This document shows, piece after piece, positions 44,243-55,100 of a stretch of DNA of 64,000 nucleotides. The notes beneath the pieces were generated by a model. It worked only from the letters and a program-made list of their open reading frames with translations. It searched no databases and was not told where the DNA came from. The stretch comes from Anoplopoma fimbria. Taxonomy: Eukaryota > Chordata > Actinopteri > Perciformes > Anoplopomatidae. Numbering within the stretch: position 1 is the stretch's first letter; each line of letters opens with the position of its first letter. The DNA lies in contig NC_072462.1 of assembly GCF_027596085.1 (NCBI RefSeq), forward strand, positions 17,751,921 to 17,815,920, in the 5' to 3' direction. The position numbers and the translations under genes were made by a program.

Positions 44243-44650
44243 ATAAGTATTTTTTTTATATAAACAACATGTCTTGTATCTCTTCACTCACTAACATTAA
44301 ATAGTAGAATAAGGTATTTTTATTTTCTGAAATGTGAAAGTTATTACATCATTGTTTTGTTATTTTTGTTACAATATGCAGGAAGATAAATGTGGAGTTG
44401 ACAGGAATCCGTCACGTGGATTACATACATTTTATAAATTCAAAAAAACATTCAATAGCATCTTCATGTATACATTTCCTCTTAAATCTGTGTGTGTTAA
44501 TCATCAGTCTGCACAGCTCTCTCTGGTTGAACACTTCTGGGAAATTAATCAGTATGAAAAGGTCAGCGACTGGTCATCCTCCTCTTTTGCTGCGGTTCCT
44601 TCCATCTGCACCTCACACCACATGTTTCTCATCACTGGAGTTGGGAGGAG

Positions 44651-47600
44651 TTAATCTTGGCCACATAGATGCTTGAGGGCCTTGCCATAACTGCCCGACA
44701 CTTCAGACTACACAGACATAAAGAGAGGGAAAACAGGAAATTGTGTTTTAAGAACACATATCTTCTGATTTGAACAATCCAACAAAATGATTGTCCAGTG
44801 TCTCAAAACAAGATACTGTGATATTTAAACTGCACATTTCTGTCGAGGTGCATATGTAATTTCATCTCTCCGGGCATGTGCACTGACCTCCAACTGGGAT
44901 TGGAGGGAATATCCAAACAGCTTCTTGTACTCTGCTCTGATGTCCAGCAGGTCTACCTCTGAGCGACTGACTAGTATTCTGGTCAGAGTGGACTCTGTGG
45001 TCCCAGCACCCTAGACAAAGGAAAAGGTGGGATAGAAGCAAAGGCACAAATTTGACCTGGGTAAATAAAATACTTGTATGTGTTTACATACATTATCCTG
45101 CAGTAACTGCTGCTTCTATGTCTGTGGTGTCACATGTTTTTGGTCATTTGGTTTAGAGACTGTTGACAATGTTCAACCAGTGGTGCACATTTAGTCAAAG
45201 AGGCCGCAGTAAAACAGTGGCTTAACATTCCTTTCCACGCCACTGGTGACGAATACAAATGCGTGCTGTGGCTAAAAAGGACGGGATGCAACCAAACAAC
45301 ATGTGGGTTTTGTTTTGAGGGCCTCTGGCTTTGGGGTTTAAAGGGCCCTTGTGATACAGATGGACATATTGTTGGACAGTTTACCTTCATGCTCTTGAAA
45401 AGCCTCTCAGCCAGGTAGGCAGGAACGGTCTTCACACACTTAACTACACAGAAAAAACTTAGTTAATACGTTTTATGTTAAACGGAGCACTATTTAATGT
45501 GAGGGTCAGAAACAGGCAGACAATATGATGCATTATTCTCACCAACAGCCACCAGTAGACTCTCCAGGCTTCCAGACATCTCACTCTCAATGCTCTCCTG
45601 TAGAGTCTTCTTACTTATATTCTTGTACTCCACCAGAGCTGCCGAAACACAACAGAGATTTGAATACAACTGTTGGAGAAAAGATGTAAGCTGAGATAAA
45701 GTTCTTTAATGAATTTGCTTTTTTTAGCTATGCTAGCGGCAGTGCTCTGAGGATGGTCTGTTGGTTGGTCCACCACCTTTTTTCATAGGTCATGAAAATG
45801 TGTCTGTTCCCCAGAGGGTGAATCTTATCGACTTTGGTGATCCACTGTTTTGTTTTTTTCTTTTCTCTTGCGCCAACATCAGGTTGACATTTTTGTAGTA
45901 TTGGATGGATTGCCATGAAATTTGGTTCTTTTCTTTCCAGTGCCATCATCAATTCAAATATTTTATTTTGTCAAATACTTTTGTTAATGACCAAATACCT
46001 GTAAAACTGGTGACATTACCATCAATGTCAGCCTTACTTTGTGTATAGAGCTAATATTCAAACATAAGCAAGCTAAAGGTAGGAGATTGTGAGCATGGTC
46101 AACATTATACCCTCTAAACATCGGTAAACTAGAACAGTCATTGTGACCATGTCAGCATGTCTGACATTAGGATTTAGCTCAAACCACCATTGTGCAACCT
46201 AACAGAACCGCTAGCATGGCTGCAGACCTGTCCGTTTTATTTCATAAGCATCTACAGAACAAACATGCAAGAGGTGAACCCACTCTGTCGCAGCTGGGGA
46301 ATGCTCCTGTGGCACAAGATGTCAATAAACTTCCCCTCATCGGTTCCCCATTTCTTCTCCCCTGCTTCATACAGGGCCTGGGTGGAATAAGAGGGAGTGT
46401 GAAAATACATATATTCTTTAGACTATAAATGTCGATGGTAAAGACAAAGTGCATCGTGTAATTTAAATGTTCTTAAATTTCCTGTTGAGCATAGAAAAAA
46501 ACCCAACAGAGAGCTGTGTCAGGGCGTGCGGTGCATTCAGGCCCCATGAATTTGCAAAGTCAAGCTAAGAATGTCAAAATAACAAAGAAGTATGCCAACA
46601 CCACACTTACAGATCTGTCTGATAAAGTAACTAAACTGCTCTGTAGTGTTTTTTTCAATGCCACTTTCCTCATTTCTTTGCATCCACAAAACATTGAGTA
46701 GTGAGTATACCTTAGCATCTGCTTTAGCTTTGGCAGTGTCCACATTGGTGCTCTCGTCTCTCTTGCCCTGTGAGGATGACCAGAAGAACATAGTTTGTGA
46801 TACGTAGAAGTAATCCATTATATTTGGCTTAGTCATTTTAATGATGAACCTTTTTTGAATAGCATTTTTAATATATTTGTCTAAATTTGACAATAGAGAT
46901 TTACAGATTCAGTAGAACATACATTTTATTTTACCCTACAATTCAGAAATAGGAAACTCAAGGTCTAGTATGACTTTTTCCATTACATTTTTCTGATATA
47001 GGATTAAAATGGTCACACCTGTCTAGCTACAATAAATTGAACGATTCTCATTTGTTGAGAATTCGTTCCCTGTTTCAATGTAATGTACAGTACCTCAGCC
47101 AAGATGAGCAGTGCTTTGCCATAATCTCCAGATACCTCCGACTGCAGATCATGAATCATCGATTTTCCAGTTTCTTGAATGAAACAGCACAATACAGACG
47201 ATTGCACAACAGTCTAGACACAGCATGAGCCTTTGCCAACTGTTTTATAATAATCCGAGTTACTGTCTTATATGTGAAATTACAAACACTTTGTGTTGAA
47301 GACACTAACCTGCAAGGTATGCCTCAGACAACGCTTTGATCTGCCTGTTAGATCTCGAGGCAAAGATTTCTGTCAGCGTACTCTCGGTGGTCCCTGCTCC
47401 CTGTATGCAAATCACACAAAATGTGATATGCACATGTGAATGATAAGTGTAAAAAAAAAAAAAAAAAAAAAGAGTAAAACGCAGCTGCATTGCGTTCTTA
47501 CACCACAATGTGAGTAGAGGAAAATGTTATGATTTTAAACAAAAATCTACAGCAAATTAAGTCTGTTTAAACAAAGTCTTTGCTCCCTTTGAAATCTTTT

Positions 47601-48676
47601 TCTTTTGTTTCTTTATACACTGATGCACCAGAAGGCCAATACAGACTCTGTTATGAAGCAGGTTCATGTCTTCTTCAAGTCAATCCGACACACAGCCTTA
47701 CCTTTATGGCTTTGATGACTTCTTGACAGTCGTAGACAGCAGGAGAGGTTACCAAGGCTACCAACAAATCTTCAAAGTCTCCTTGGGTGTCGCCCTCCAG
47801 GTCGGCTACTAATTTCTGATGGAGGAAGGTTGATACCACGCTATTTCTCTATGTCTTTGTATCAACACTCAGAAATATTATTCAAAAGTCAATTTAATTA
47901 CCCTTCCTGTGGCTTTCTCATAGGCCTGGGCAATAAGCAGACGCTGAGCATTACTTCTTTGGGTCAACACCTCAATTAGTGTCTTTTCTGTCGTACCTAT
48001 AAAGAGACACACAAACCAGGCTTACCACTTACACTGCACTGGGAGAGTTCATGAGTTTAAAACCTCATTCAAACATTAATAGAAGACTTGTTCTACTATC
48101 AGGCAGAAGGGCGCATTTAGTAAAATATAATACAAGTGCTTTACATATTGGTCTGATATAGTAGATTACTTATCATGGTGACTCATTAACTTACCAATGC
48201 CCTCCATGGCTTTCCTTAGTGCGGACACATCCTCTTCCACTTTGAAGTTTGCCTTGTCCTTCACAGTTCCTCTTGTATTAGACTGAGGAACACAGAAACA
48301 CACTCACAGGCTCATACATAACAAACATTAAGCACGTTTGAAAATGTAAAACAATAAAACATATCTATGCACAGGTGTATATATGTTTTAATGTTGAGTA
48401 TTTAATATTCTAAGCTCTACTAAAGGATGTGGCACAATCCATTCAATCAATTGCATCTCATGTAATAATAATAATCATCATCATCATCATCATCATCATA
48501 ATCTTGGGAGTGTGTTGAACTTACTGTCACTGTCAGTGAGGAGGGGGAGTCTAAGAGCAGGTCCAAGTCATCCTACAATTCAAGTCAACAAATTTTAGCT
48601 TTTGTTATCATCTGTATTTTTTTAAATTTAAGGCCTACAATCGAATTTAAATACAATTACTCACCCAAACAGACAT
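44651..48676 (-). CDS. anxa3: Annexin A3-like protein
   Basis: Thirteen coding exons on minus: 48676-48665, 48572-48525, 48282-48195, 47996-47902, 47815-47702, 47400-47310, 47173-47094, 46767-46711, 46377-46284, 45638-45543, 45443-45385, 45010-44888 and 44707-44651. They total 1014 nt for 337 aa (human A3 is 323). It binds phospholipid membranes through Ca2+. Four annexin repeats carry GIGT (48-51), GAGT (120-123), WGT (205-207) and GAGT (279-282). Assignment to A3 rests on [29 protein letters not shown] and [16 protein letters not shown] followed by FGYSL. A4 or A5 fit less well. The extra length comes from a 16-codon acidic exon after MSVW. A 5' non-coding exon ends at a donor at 49154 (CTAAG then GTAAGA), and the acceptor lies just 5' of 48697. 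Which fish co-orthologue this is (a or b) cannot be decided here. Confidence 0.85.
45735..46215 (-). repeat. Dispersed teleost repeat in an anxa3 intron
   Basis: Read on the minus strand it contains AAATTTCATGGCAATCCATC, GGATCACCAAAGTCGATAAG, CCTCTGGGGAACAGACAC and a GCCGCTAGCAT-type word. This is the same family as 30181-30475. A second GCTAGCATGG near 46211 closes the left side. The open frames in it are spurious. Confidence 0.65.
48473..48500. repeat. (ATC)n microsatellite
   Basis: About nine ATC/CAT trinucleotides in an anxa3 intron, only some 25 bp from the donor side of the 48525-48572 exon. Confidence 0.9.
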
Positions 48677-49299
48677 TGTTGCGGTTGAAGTCTTAAACTA
48701 GGGAAATGAAAAAGCACACAGTATCAGCATCTCATAGCTGTATAGTGATGCAATGTATTTTCTCACTAGACTTCTGCTTCTGATTCACTCTCATCCACTT
48801 CATCCTCTGACTTTCACTGCTTTTGCGCGTTTGGCATCCACTTCTTGTAATAGAAACAAATCCACTAAACTATTCCTCTAAATGTCTTCATCCATAAATC
48901 CATATTAACTACGTGCACATGACAGTTTAAGGTTGACCAAGCCTTCATAGTTGTCAGGACACGTGTACGTGACTAGAACGGCAGAGAATTAAAAAAACAT
49001 TGCAATGTCGACCGCTGCTTTTCCAAAACACAATTTTCTCGATGAGTAAAGCAAAAACAAAACAGAACACAGAACACAGACAGAGGATAAACAGGTGTAC
49101 ATGCACACAGGCTGTGATCAAAAGTCAGAAAAATTTTAAATTTTTTGCTCTTACCTTAGTAAGTAATGGAACAGGATTGATGTCGGAGGAGGAATTTCAC
49201 CGTGTCTAGAAATCGCCACACCTTTCAGAAAAGTTGAAAAGGCCACGCCCCTTATTAGCTGCAGGAAGTTGAATCACAGAGACGTATTTCATAAACTCC

Positions 49300-49792
49300 T
49301 CCTCACTGATACATAGTAACTACTCTGCTCTGTCATGTGTCTTACACAGACTCAGGAAGCAAGGGGGATGTTGTGCATCTTCTCTGTAACCTTGCGCAAC
49401 AATCTACCCATTTCAGGATGGGGGCATCATCTACTGAAGACGTAGCACTTATTGCACTCTTATTAGTTGTTGCACTTACTGTATTTGTATCAGTTCGCTG
49501 CACTTATTGAATTTGTATTTGTTTACTGCACTTATCCTATTCGTAGTAGTTTGTAGCACTTACTATATTCGTATTAGTCTGTTGCAATTATTGTTTTCGT
49601 AGTAACTTGCCTCTGCACTATACTTTTGCTCTGGTTTATGCTTTAAGATGCTTGTTTAAGAAAGGAGATGCACTTATGACTTCTGGTGACTAGTAGTTCT
49701 CTTGAATACCTATGTTGAATACACTTATTGTAAGTCGCTTTGGATAAAAGCGTCTGCTAAATGACTGTAATGTAATGTAATGTAATGTAAGA
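49300..49792 (+). mobile_element. SINE/LINE-like repeat with (TGTAA)n tail
   Basis: The 3' part reads TTGTAAGTCGCTTTGGATAA then AAGCGTCTGCTAAATGAC, followed by TGTAA/TGTAATG repeats. This 3' end is familiar from very many fish retroposons and suggests LINE-mediated insertion. Upstream is a decayed 28-bp tandem array (49445-49610). The left boundary is uncertain and the exact family is not assigned. Confidence 0.65.
49445..49610 (+). repeat. Decayed tandem array, 28-bp period
   Basis: GCACTTA-type words start at 49445, 49472, 49500, 49528, 49556 and 49584 (the last as GCAATTA), an almost exact 28-bp spacing. Unit sequences share GCACTTANT..ATTCGTAGTAGT-like cores but have diverged. Confidence 0.8.
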
Positions 49793-50060
49793 CTATATCT
49801 CTGAAGCCATTAGAGTCCAGTAGTGAGGAAACAGGCCCTGTAATAAACCACAGTGGGTCCAAAAGTCATGTTTGCGGTCAGGGCAGAGCCAGGGACATGA
49901 GTCAGAGGGGATTAGGAAGGATGTTGAGAAACAGGTGAATGTTTTTCAATCGGCCTTACCTCTTTAATGTCATCACCGCAGTAACTGCATGTTGATCTAC
50001 AGGTCTGTTATTACAGTTTCCTTATCATAACCAAAACCTGCCCCTTAAATCTTATATATA

Positions 50061-50287
50061 CAGTACCAGTCAAAAGTTTGGACACACCTTCTCATTCAAC
50101 TACTTTGAAGAATGTAAAATATAAAACATATTCTGGTTTGTTGAGCATTTGTTTGTTTACCACATAATTCCATATGTGTTCCTTCATAGTTTGGATGTCT
50201 TCAATATGAATCTACAATGTGGAACAAAATAAAAATAAAGAAAAACCATTGAATGAGAAGGTGTGTCCAAACTTTTGATTGGTACTG
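50061..50287 (+). mobile_element. Tc1/mariner-type MITE, copy 1
   Basis: A 227-bp element. It begins CAGTACCAGTCAAAAGTTTG and ends with the reverse complement, with one mismatch near the tip (ATTGGTACTG). The inverted ends extend about 40 bp, through ACACACCTTCTCATTCAA. It is flanked by TA on both sides, the usual Tc1/mariner target. There is no transposase frame. Confidence 0.85.
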
Positions 50288-50771
50288 TATATTAAAAATG
50301 TAATAATAGCAAATTATAGATTATTATCATGCACATTCGTTTACTAATTGAGGGCACGTTTAGCCTTGGCCAAAATGCATAAATAGCCCTACTTAAAATC
50401 CTGTGGAGAAAATAGAAGTGTAGTCTACCATAACACTTCAAGAGCTGTGACAGCTCACCACAGCATCCTACATTGGAGAGATGATGTTATCAAAGGGGGC
50501 CCGTCTCCAAGGAGACACCGGCCTCCTTTTGAGTTAAATATTTGCAAAAACAGATAAATGCATGCAATCCAAGGGAGGTATGAGAGTGCTATACTGGGAG
50601 GAGAGTACCATTGCGACATCTTGTGGCAAATTGTAGAGACTACAAGATGTAGAGGCCTGGAACAATTATGAGATAAGTTATTTGTCATAAGGATTTGTAC
50701 CTAGATAATATTCAACTGGTTTTCAAGTTCATTGTGTTCGTGTTTAAAATACTAAATGATATGATAATATA

Positions 50772-51005
50772 CAGTACCAGTCAAAAGTTTGGACACACCT
50801 TCTCATTCAATGGTTTTTTTTATTTTTTATTTCTTATTTTTTTCTACATTGTAGATTCATATTGAAGACATCCAAACTATGAAGGAACACATATGGAATT
50901 ATGTGGTAAACAAACAAATGCTCAACAAACCAGAATATGTTTTATATTTTAGATTCTTCAAAGTAGTTGAATGAGAAGGGTTGTCCAAACTTTTGACTGG
51001 TACTG
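50772..51005 (-). mobile_element. Tc1/mariner-type MITE, copy 2 (inverted)
   Basis: A 234-bp element of the same family as 50061-50287. The interior is in the opposite orientation, for example ATATTGAAGACATCCAAACT here against its reverse complement there. It has the same CAGTACC ends and TA flanks. The two copies form a large imperfect inverted repeat with a spacer of about 480 bp. Confidence 0.85.
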
Positions 51006-51410
51006 TATATGATTGTAAATCACTAAACACATGCTACCAGTAAGTCAATTTATGCTTGACACATACACCCCCCTTGACTCCGCCCATTTAGTGACGCGTG
51101 TCAATCACGTAAACATTTGAGCACTATGCCCTAAGTGCAGCCTGCCAGGGGATCTTACTCTCTGCCTGAACAATAACCCGACGTACAAAACATTGTCAAA
51201 CTGCAAACTGAAGCATAAACCAAATCAAAATATTCTATAGTTATACATTTAACCACTTGAAGAGCGTCACTTGCTCAGGGGGAAAGTGTGCTTTAGCCTA
51301 CGTGGGAATAAAGCTCTCCTTAAATGATGAACTCAGGGCAGGAGAGAACCCAGGCGGACGCTCAGCCGGGTAGCAGAACAGCCGGGCCGTTCTCTGACAG
51401 CTCGCTCTGT

Positions 51411-51460
51411 CCTCGACGTCAGGTTACTGTTGTGCAGCAGTGATACCTGCCGACGTGTCA
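51411..51460 (+). promoter_or_regulatory. ACGT-core motifs in the presumed edem3 promoter
   Basis: CGACGTCAGG at about 51414 and CGACGTGTCA at 51451-51460 contain ACGT cores resembling XBP1/ATF6-type elements (TGACGTGG-like). EDEM genes are induced by the unfolded protein response in other vertebrates, so such sites are plausible. The match is partial and the transcription start is unknown. Confidence 0.25.
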
Positions 51461-52113
51461 TTGACCATTTAACTGTATGACAGTCAGTTCAAAGTTCAAG
51501 GGAATAATTTATTTTGTAGCCCAAATATTTTTTTTGCGTTATTGCTGTATTTAGCCGTGAAGCCCTTTGGCTAACTAACTAGCATTGTTAAAGGCGAACT
51601 AGCTGCTCGTTAGCGGCTAGCTTGCTAGCATCATGGATCCTCGCAGCACTGTTGTGGCTAGCAAGCGTTAGCTACACTGGAGCTCAGTTTTCTGGCTACC
51701 TAAATATATATTTTTTTAATATTTCTTTGCTTTTCTTGATTAAACAAGACGATCTGGTGAGCCAGTGTCTCGTGGTCAGTGTTGCTTTTCTTATCAACAG
51801 TTATTGTTTATCGAGCCTCTATTGTTTACATGGATACTGTCAGCTGACGTGCACTATGGACATGTGGTGCTCGTAACAATACAGGTTCAGGAGCAGAACA
51901 ACTACGGTGGACACATGGAAATGGAGGCTGGGACTCTGCAGCCGACTCATACCTGAGAGAGGATGAAGGAGGACAGCTGTGCCTGCTGGACTGTTTGACA
52001 CTGAGTGGGCGTTGGACAAAGGACAGGAGTGTGTTGGTCTTTATTCAAGCTAAAAACCAAAACAAGACTACATGATGAGAAAAGGAAATCTGGTCCACAC
52101 TCCTGGCACTGGG

Positions 52114-55100
52114 ATGTTGCTGAAGACTTTACTGTTCACCAGTCTTCTTGGCTGGGCGAAATGTCAAGAGAGCCAGATCATGACACCAGAGGAGAAGACT
52201 GTTATCAGGTGAAAAAGACATTTAAAGCTCTGTTTAGATGTGTTTGTAAATGAGTGGCTGTGGAAGTATCTACAATTTCGTAAAACTTCTACAGTGTACA
52301 AAGGAGGCATAAATAGGCAAGATATATGTCAAATACTACACTCATTTAGGTTGGGCAATATTGATACAATCATATCTCTCAGAATACACAATCTTGTATC
52401 AAAATCTGATTATACATTGCATTATATTGCGTTTTCTGGAAATTCAAATGAAAACTTAAGACAGTAATTAAATGGAAATGTCTACTGCCTATGTATTAGA
52501 TCCATTGAGTTGAATAGGAAAAATAAAGATATTTGATCATTATGATGCAATTCCATTTTCACATTTTATTCATTTATATTTTTCCCTTTTTTTGTTGTTG
52601 CAGGGACCAGATTATTGAAATGTTTGACCATGCTTACGGCAGTTACATGGTAAGGTGTTCACTCTGATGTTGATTTTAATAATTGTAATTGTAAGAGGGA
52701 AGTCATGAAAAGCTTAAGAGGTCAAAACTCTAGAAATATTTGTAGTATAAAAAACAACAACTTAATTGTGATTTTTGGCATTTATTAGCAGCATGTCAGA
52801 AGATTCCAGCAGAACAATTTATGGTGCTCTTAATAATATTGATTCAGCTCTTGTCAGTGATGAGAGAAGTCTGGATTGTCCCTTTTAGTAAAGCAAGCAA
52901 TGAGAATGAACAGTGAGATGATCTCATTCAGTGGGTCAGAGTTCTAAATGTAAGCTGCATCTGAAGTTTTTGCCAATATTTTTTTAAACATGAACTCATA
53001 CCACAAACAAATATTTTTGATAAAGCTCTCTAAAATTTGTTTTTAAATAATTAAGACAAAGAAATATTCAGTAATTAAAGGTAAAAAATAAATAAACTGC
53101 TCAGTGCTCATGTAGTACAAACTATGCAATGTAAATGCAATTTCCGCTTAACTACCCCAAACAAATCTTTGGCATTTTTTTAACTGTAATTTTTTATATT
53201 CGGCTGATTTCATGGTTGGGCTGTAGTTTTCAGACTTCAACTCCATAATTAATTCAGGCCATCTAATTGGAATCTGGTTTAAGTCTGGAATACCAGATTT
53301 AAATCTACCCTCAATCCCAATTGATGAATAGCTGCAATCAGTAACCAGTATAATTCAGGGAAAGTTTTGTGTGAAAAAAAAAAACAGTTCCATTAGTGAT
53401 CCAGCAGTTGTGTTGTGTGAGATATTTAACTTCAATCTGCTGATTTATTTTTCCTCCAAGAGAATTTTCAAGCCTCCACCCTTTTTTTCCTTAATGACAC
53501 CTTTTCTGTAGACTGCTAAATGAAGCTTGAAGACAGTAACTGTTGTTTGTGTTGCAGAAATATGCCTATCCAGCAGATGAGCTCATGCCTCTAAGCTGCA
53601 GGGGGAGAGTCCGTGGCCAGGAGCCCAATAGAGGAGACATAGATGACTCCTTGGGGAAGTAAGTTCAGTTAAATTGCCTCAAACTAACAAGCCATGTTTT
53701 TTTAATTCCTCAATGGAACCCAAAGTTAATCGCACACTTTTGAAAGTCTAATAATTACAGTAACTGGCTTTGAGTGCTTTGTGTCTTTAAGGCATTGCTT
53801 CATAGAACTGTGCGATAGTTGGTTTTTAAACTCCTAAATTGCTGATTATAAAACTGAAACTACATTTTATCAACATGTGCTTGATTCTGTCCATTTTTTA
53901 AATATCTTTTGCCTGCTTCCAAGATTCACTCTTAACTGAGAATGTTAAAAGATAGCAATAGAATCAAAGAAAAAAATACACCTGTGCATTTGCTGCAATT
54001 TTGTATCCACCTTTTTCTGTTTATTGTAGGACATCCTTACTTAAATTGATCAAGTTGTATTGCAAGTCGTTGTTTTATATCACTATCCGCGCTATACTAT
54101 AGAATAAAGCATTATATTGAGCTGAAAAAAAACGTTTACCTTGATCTGGTGCTTTGAATTTACAATATCACACATTTAATTTCTGCATCATATTTGCTAT
54201 TATTATTTATCAGTTTTTCTATTTTGTGACAAAAAAACTAAATAAAAGTCGAGAATATAATTGCATGGGATAAAATATGCATGTGAATGTAGATTTAATA
54301 CACAATGTGATACCTAAGTAATATCACCTCTTTTTAAAATGTATTTAGCGTTTTAAAAGAAGACAAAGATTACATTTTCTTCAATAATACTGTGCTGCTC
54401 CAAACATATTTAATCCAACATGGAGTGGATGCCCCAGTTTCATAGAAATACATGATTTAGATGCAAATTTTAGTCAATGTATTTTACAAGAAGGCCATAA
54501 GTCACAGACTTGCAGTACAATACATCCATTTATGCACCATTTATGTTGCATAATGTAATTTCACGACAAATGCAACAGATTTTAAATGTAATATTCAGTG
54601 GCTCTGGATCAGTGATGAAGTGGGACCTCAGCTCCACGGTGCTGTGCTAGAAGTTCTCATCATAACGTGTCGTTCATCTTTTCTGTAGGTTTTCCCTCAC
54701 ACTGATTGACACCCTTGATACCCTGGTGGTGAGTTCTTCCTCTGTTTACAAGAATACAAATAGTTTGATCACCTTTTTTTCTGAGTCTGTTTTCTCACTT
54801 TTCTTTTCTTTTCAGTTTTTATTGCCCCTTTTTCAGCAGTACATTTATTTGTCCCTGTCTGTGTGTGTGTGAGCAGGTGTTAAACAAGCTTGATGAGTTT
54901 GAGGACGCAGTGAGGAAGGCCATGACGGATGTACGACTTGACAACGATGTGGTGGTGTCTGTGTTTGAGACCAACATCAGAGTATTAGGGTATGAAACAT
55001 CTCTGAGATTTATTTACTTTTTCAGTGTGTATTTAACATTTCATGCTCGTATTAATAGATTCATCTTTAATCATTTGACTAAAAATGTAAAATATTTCCA

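Larger units (their letters stand above)
49202..52071. other. anxa3/edem3 intergenic interval with repeats
   Basis: Both genes point away from this interval. It carries a SINE/LINE-like repeat (about 49300-49790), two inverted Tc1-type MITEs (50061-50287 and 50772-51005), and a CpG-richer stretch from about 51060 to 51630 that should hold the edem3 promoter. No further gene was seen. Confidence 0.6.

Noticed and set aside
44334..44676. Plus-strand frames of 94-106 aa downstream of rcl1
   Set aside because: They overlap the anxa3 3' end in antisense and show no protein features. Probably anxa3 3' UTR read backwards.
49445..49610. 28-bp phased repeats as a CRISPR or regulatory array
   Set aside because: Units are contiguous, diverged and attached to a retroposon tail. 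There are no spacers and no associated genes.
51622..51876. Signal-peptide-like frame (ASWILAALLWLASVSYTGAQ) upstream of edem3
   Set aside because: It begins at TTG, not ATG, has no donor in the right phase to join edem3 exon 2, and a conventional signal peptide already exists in the exon at 52114-52208.
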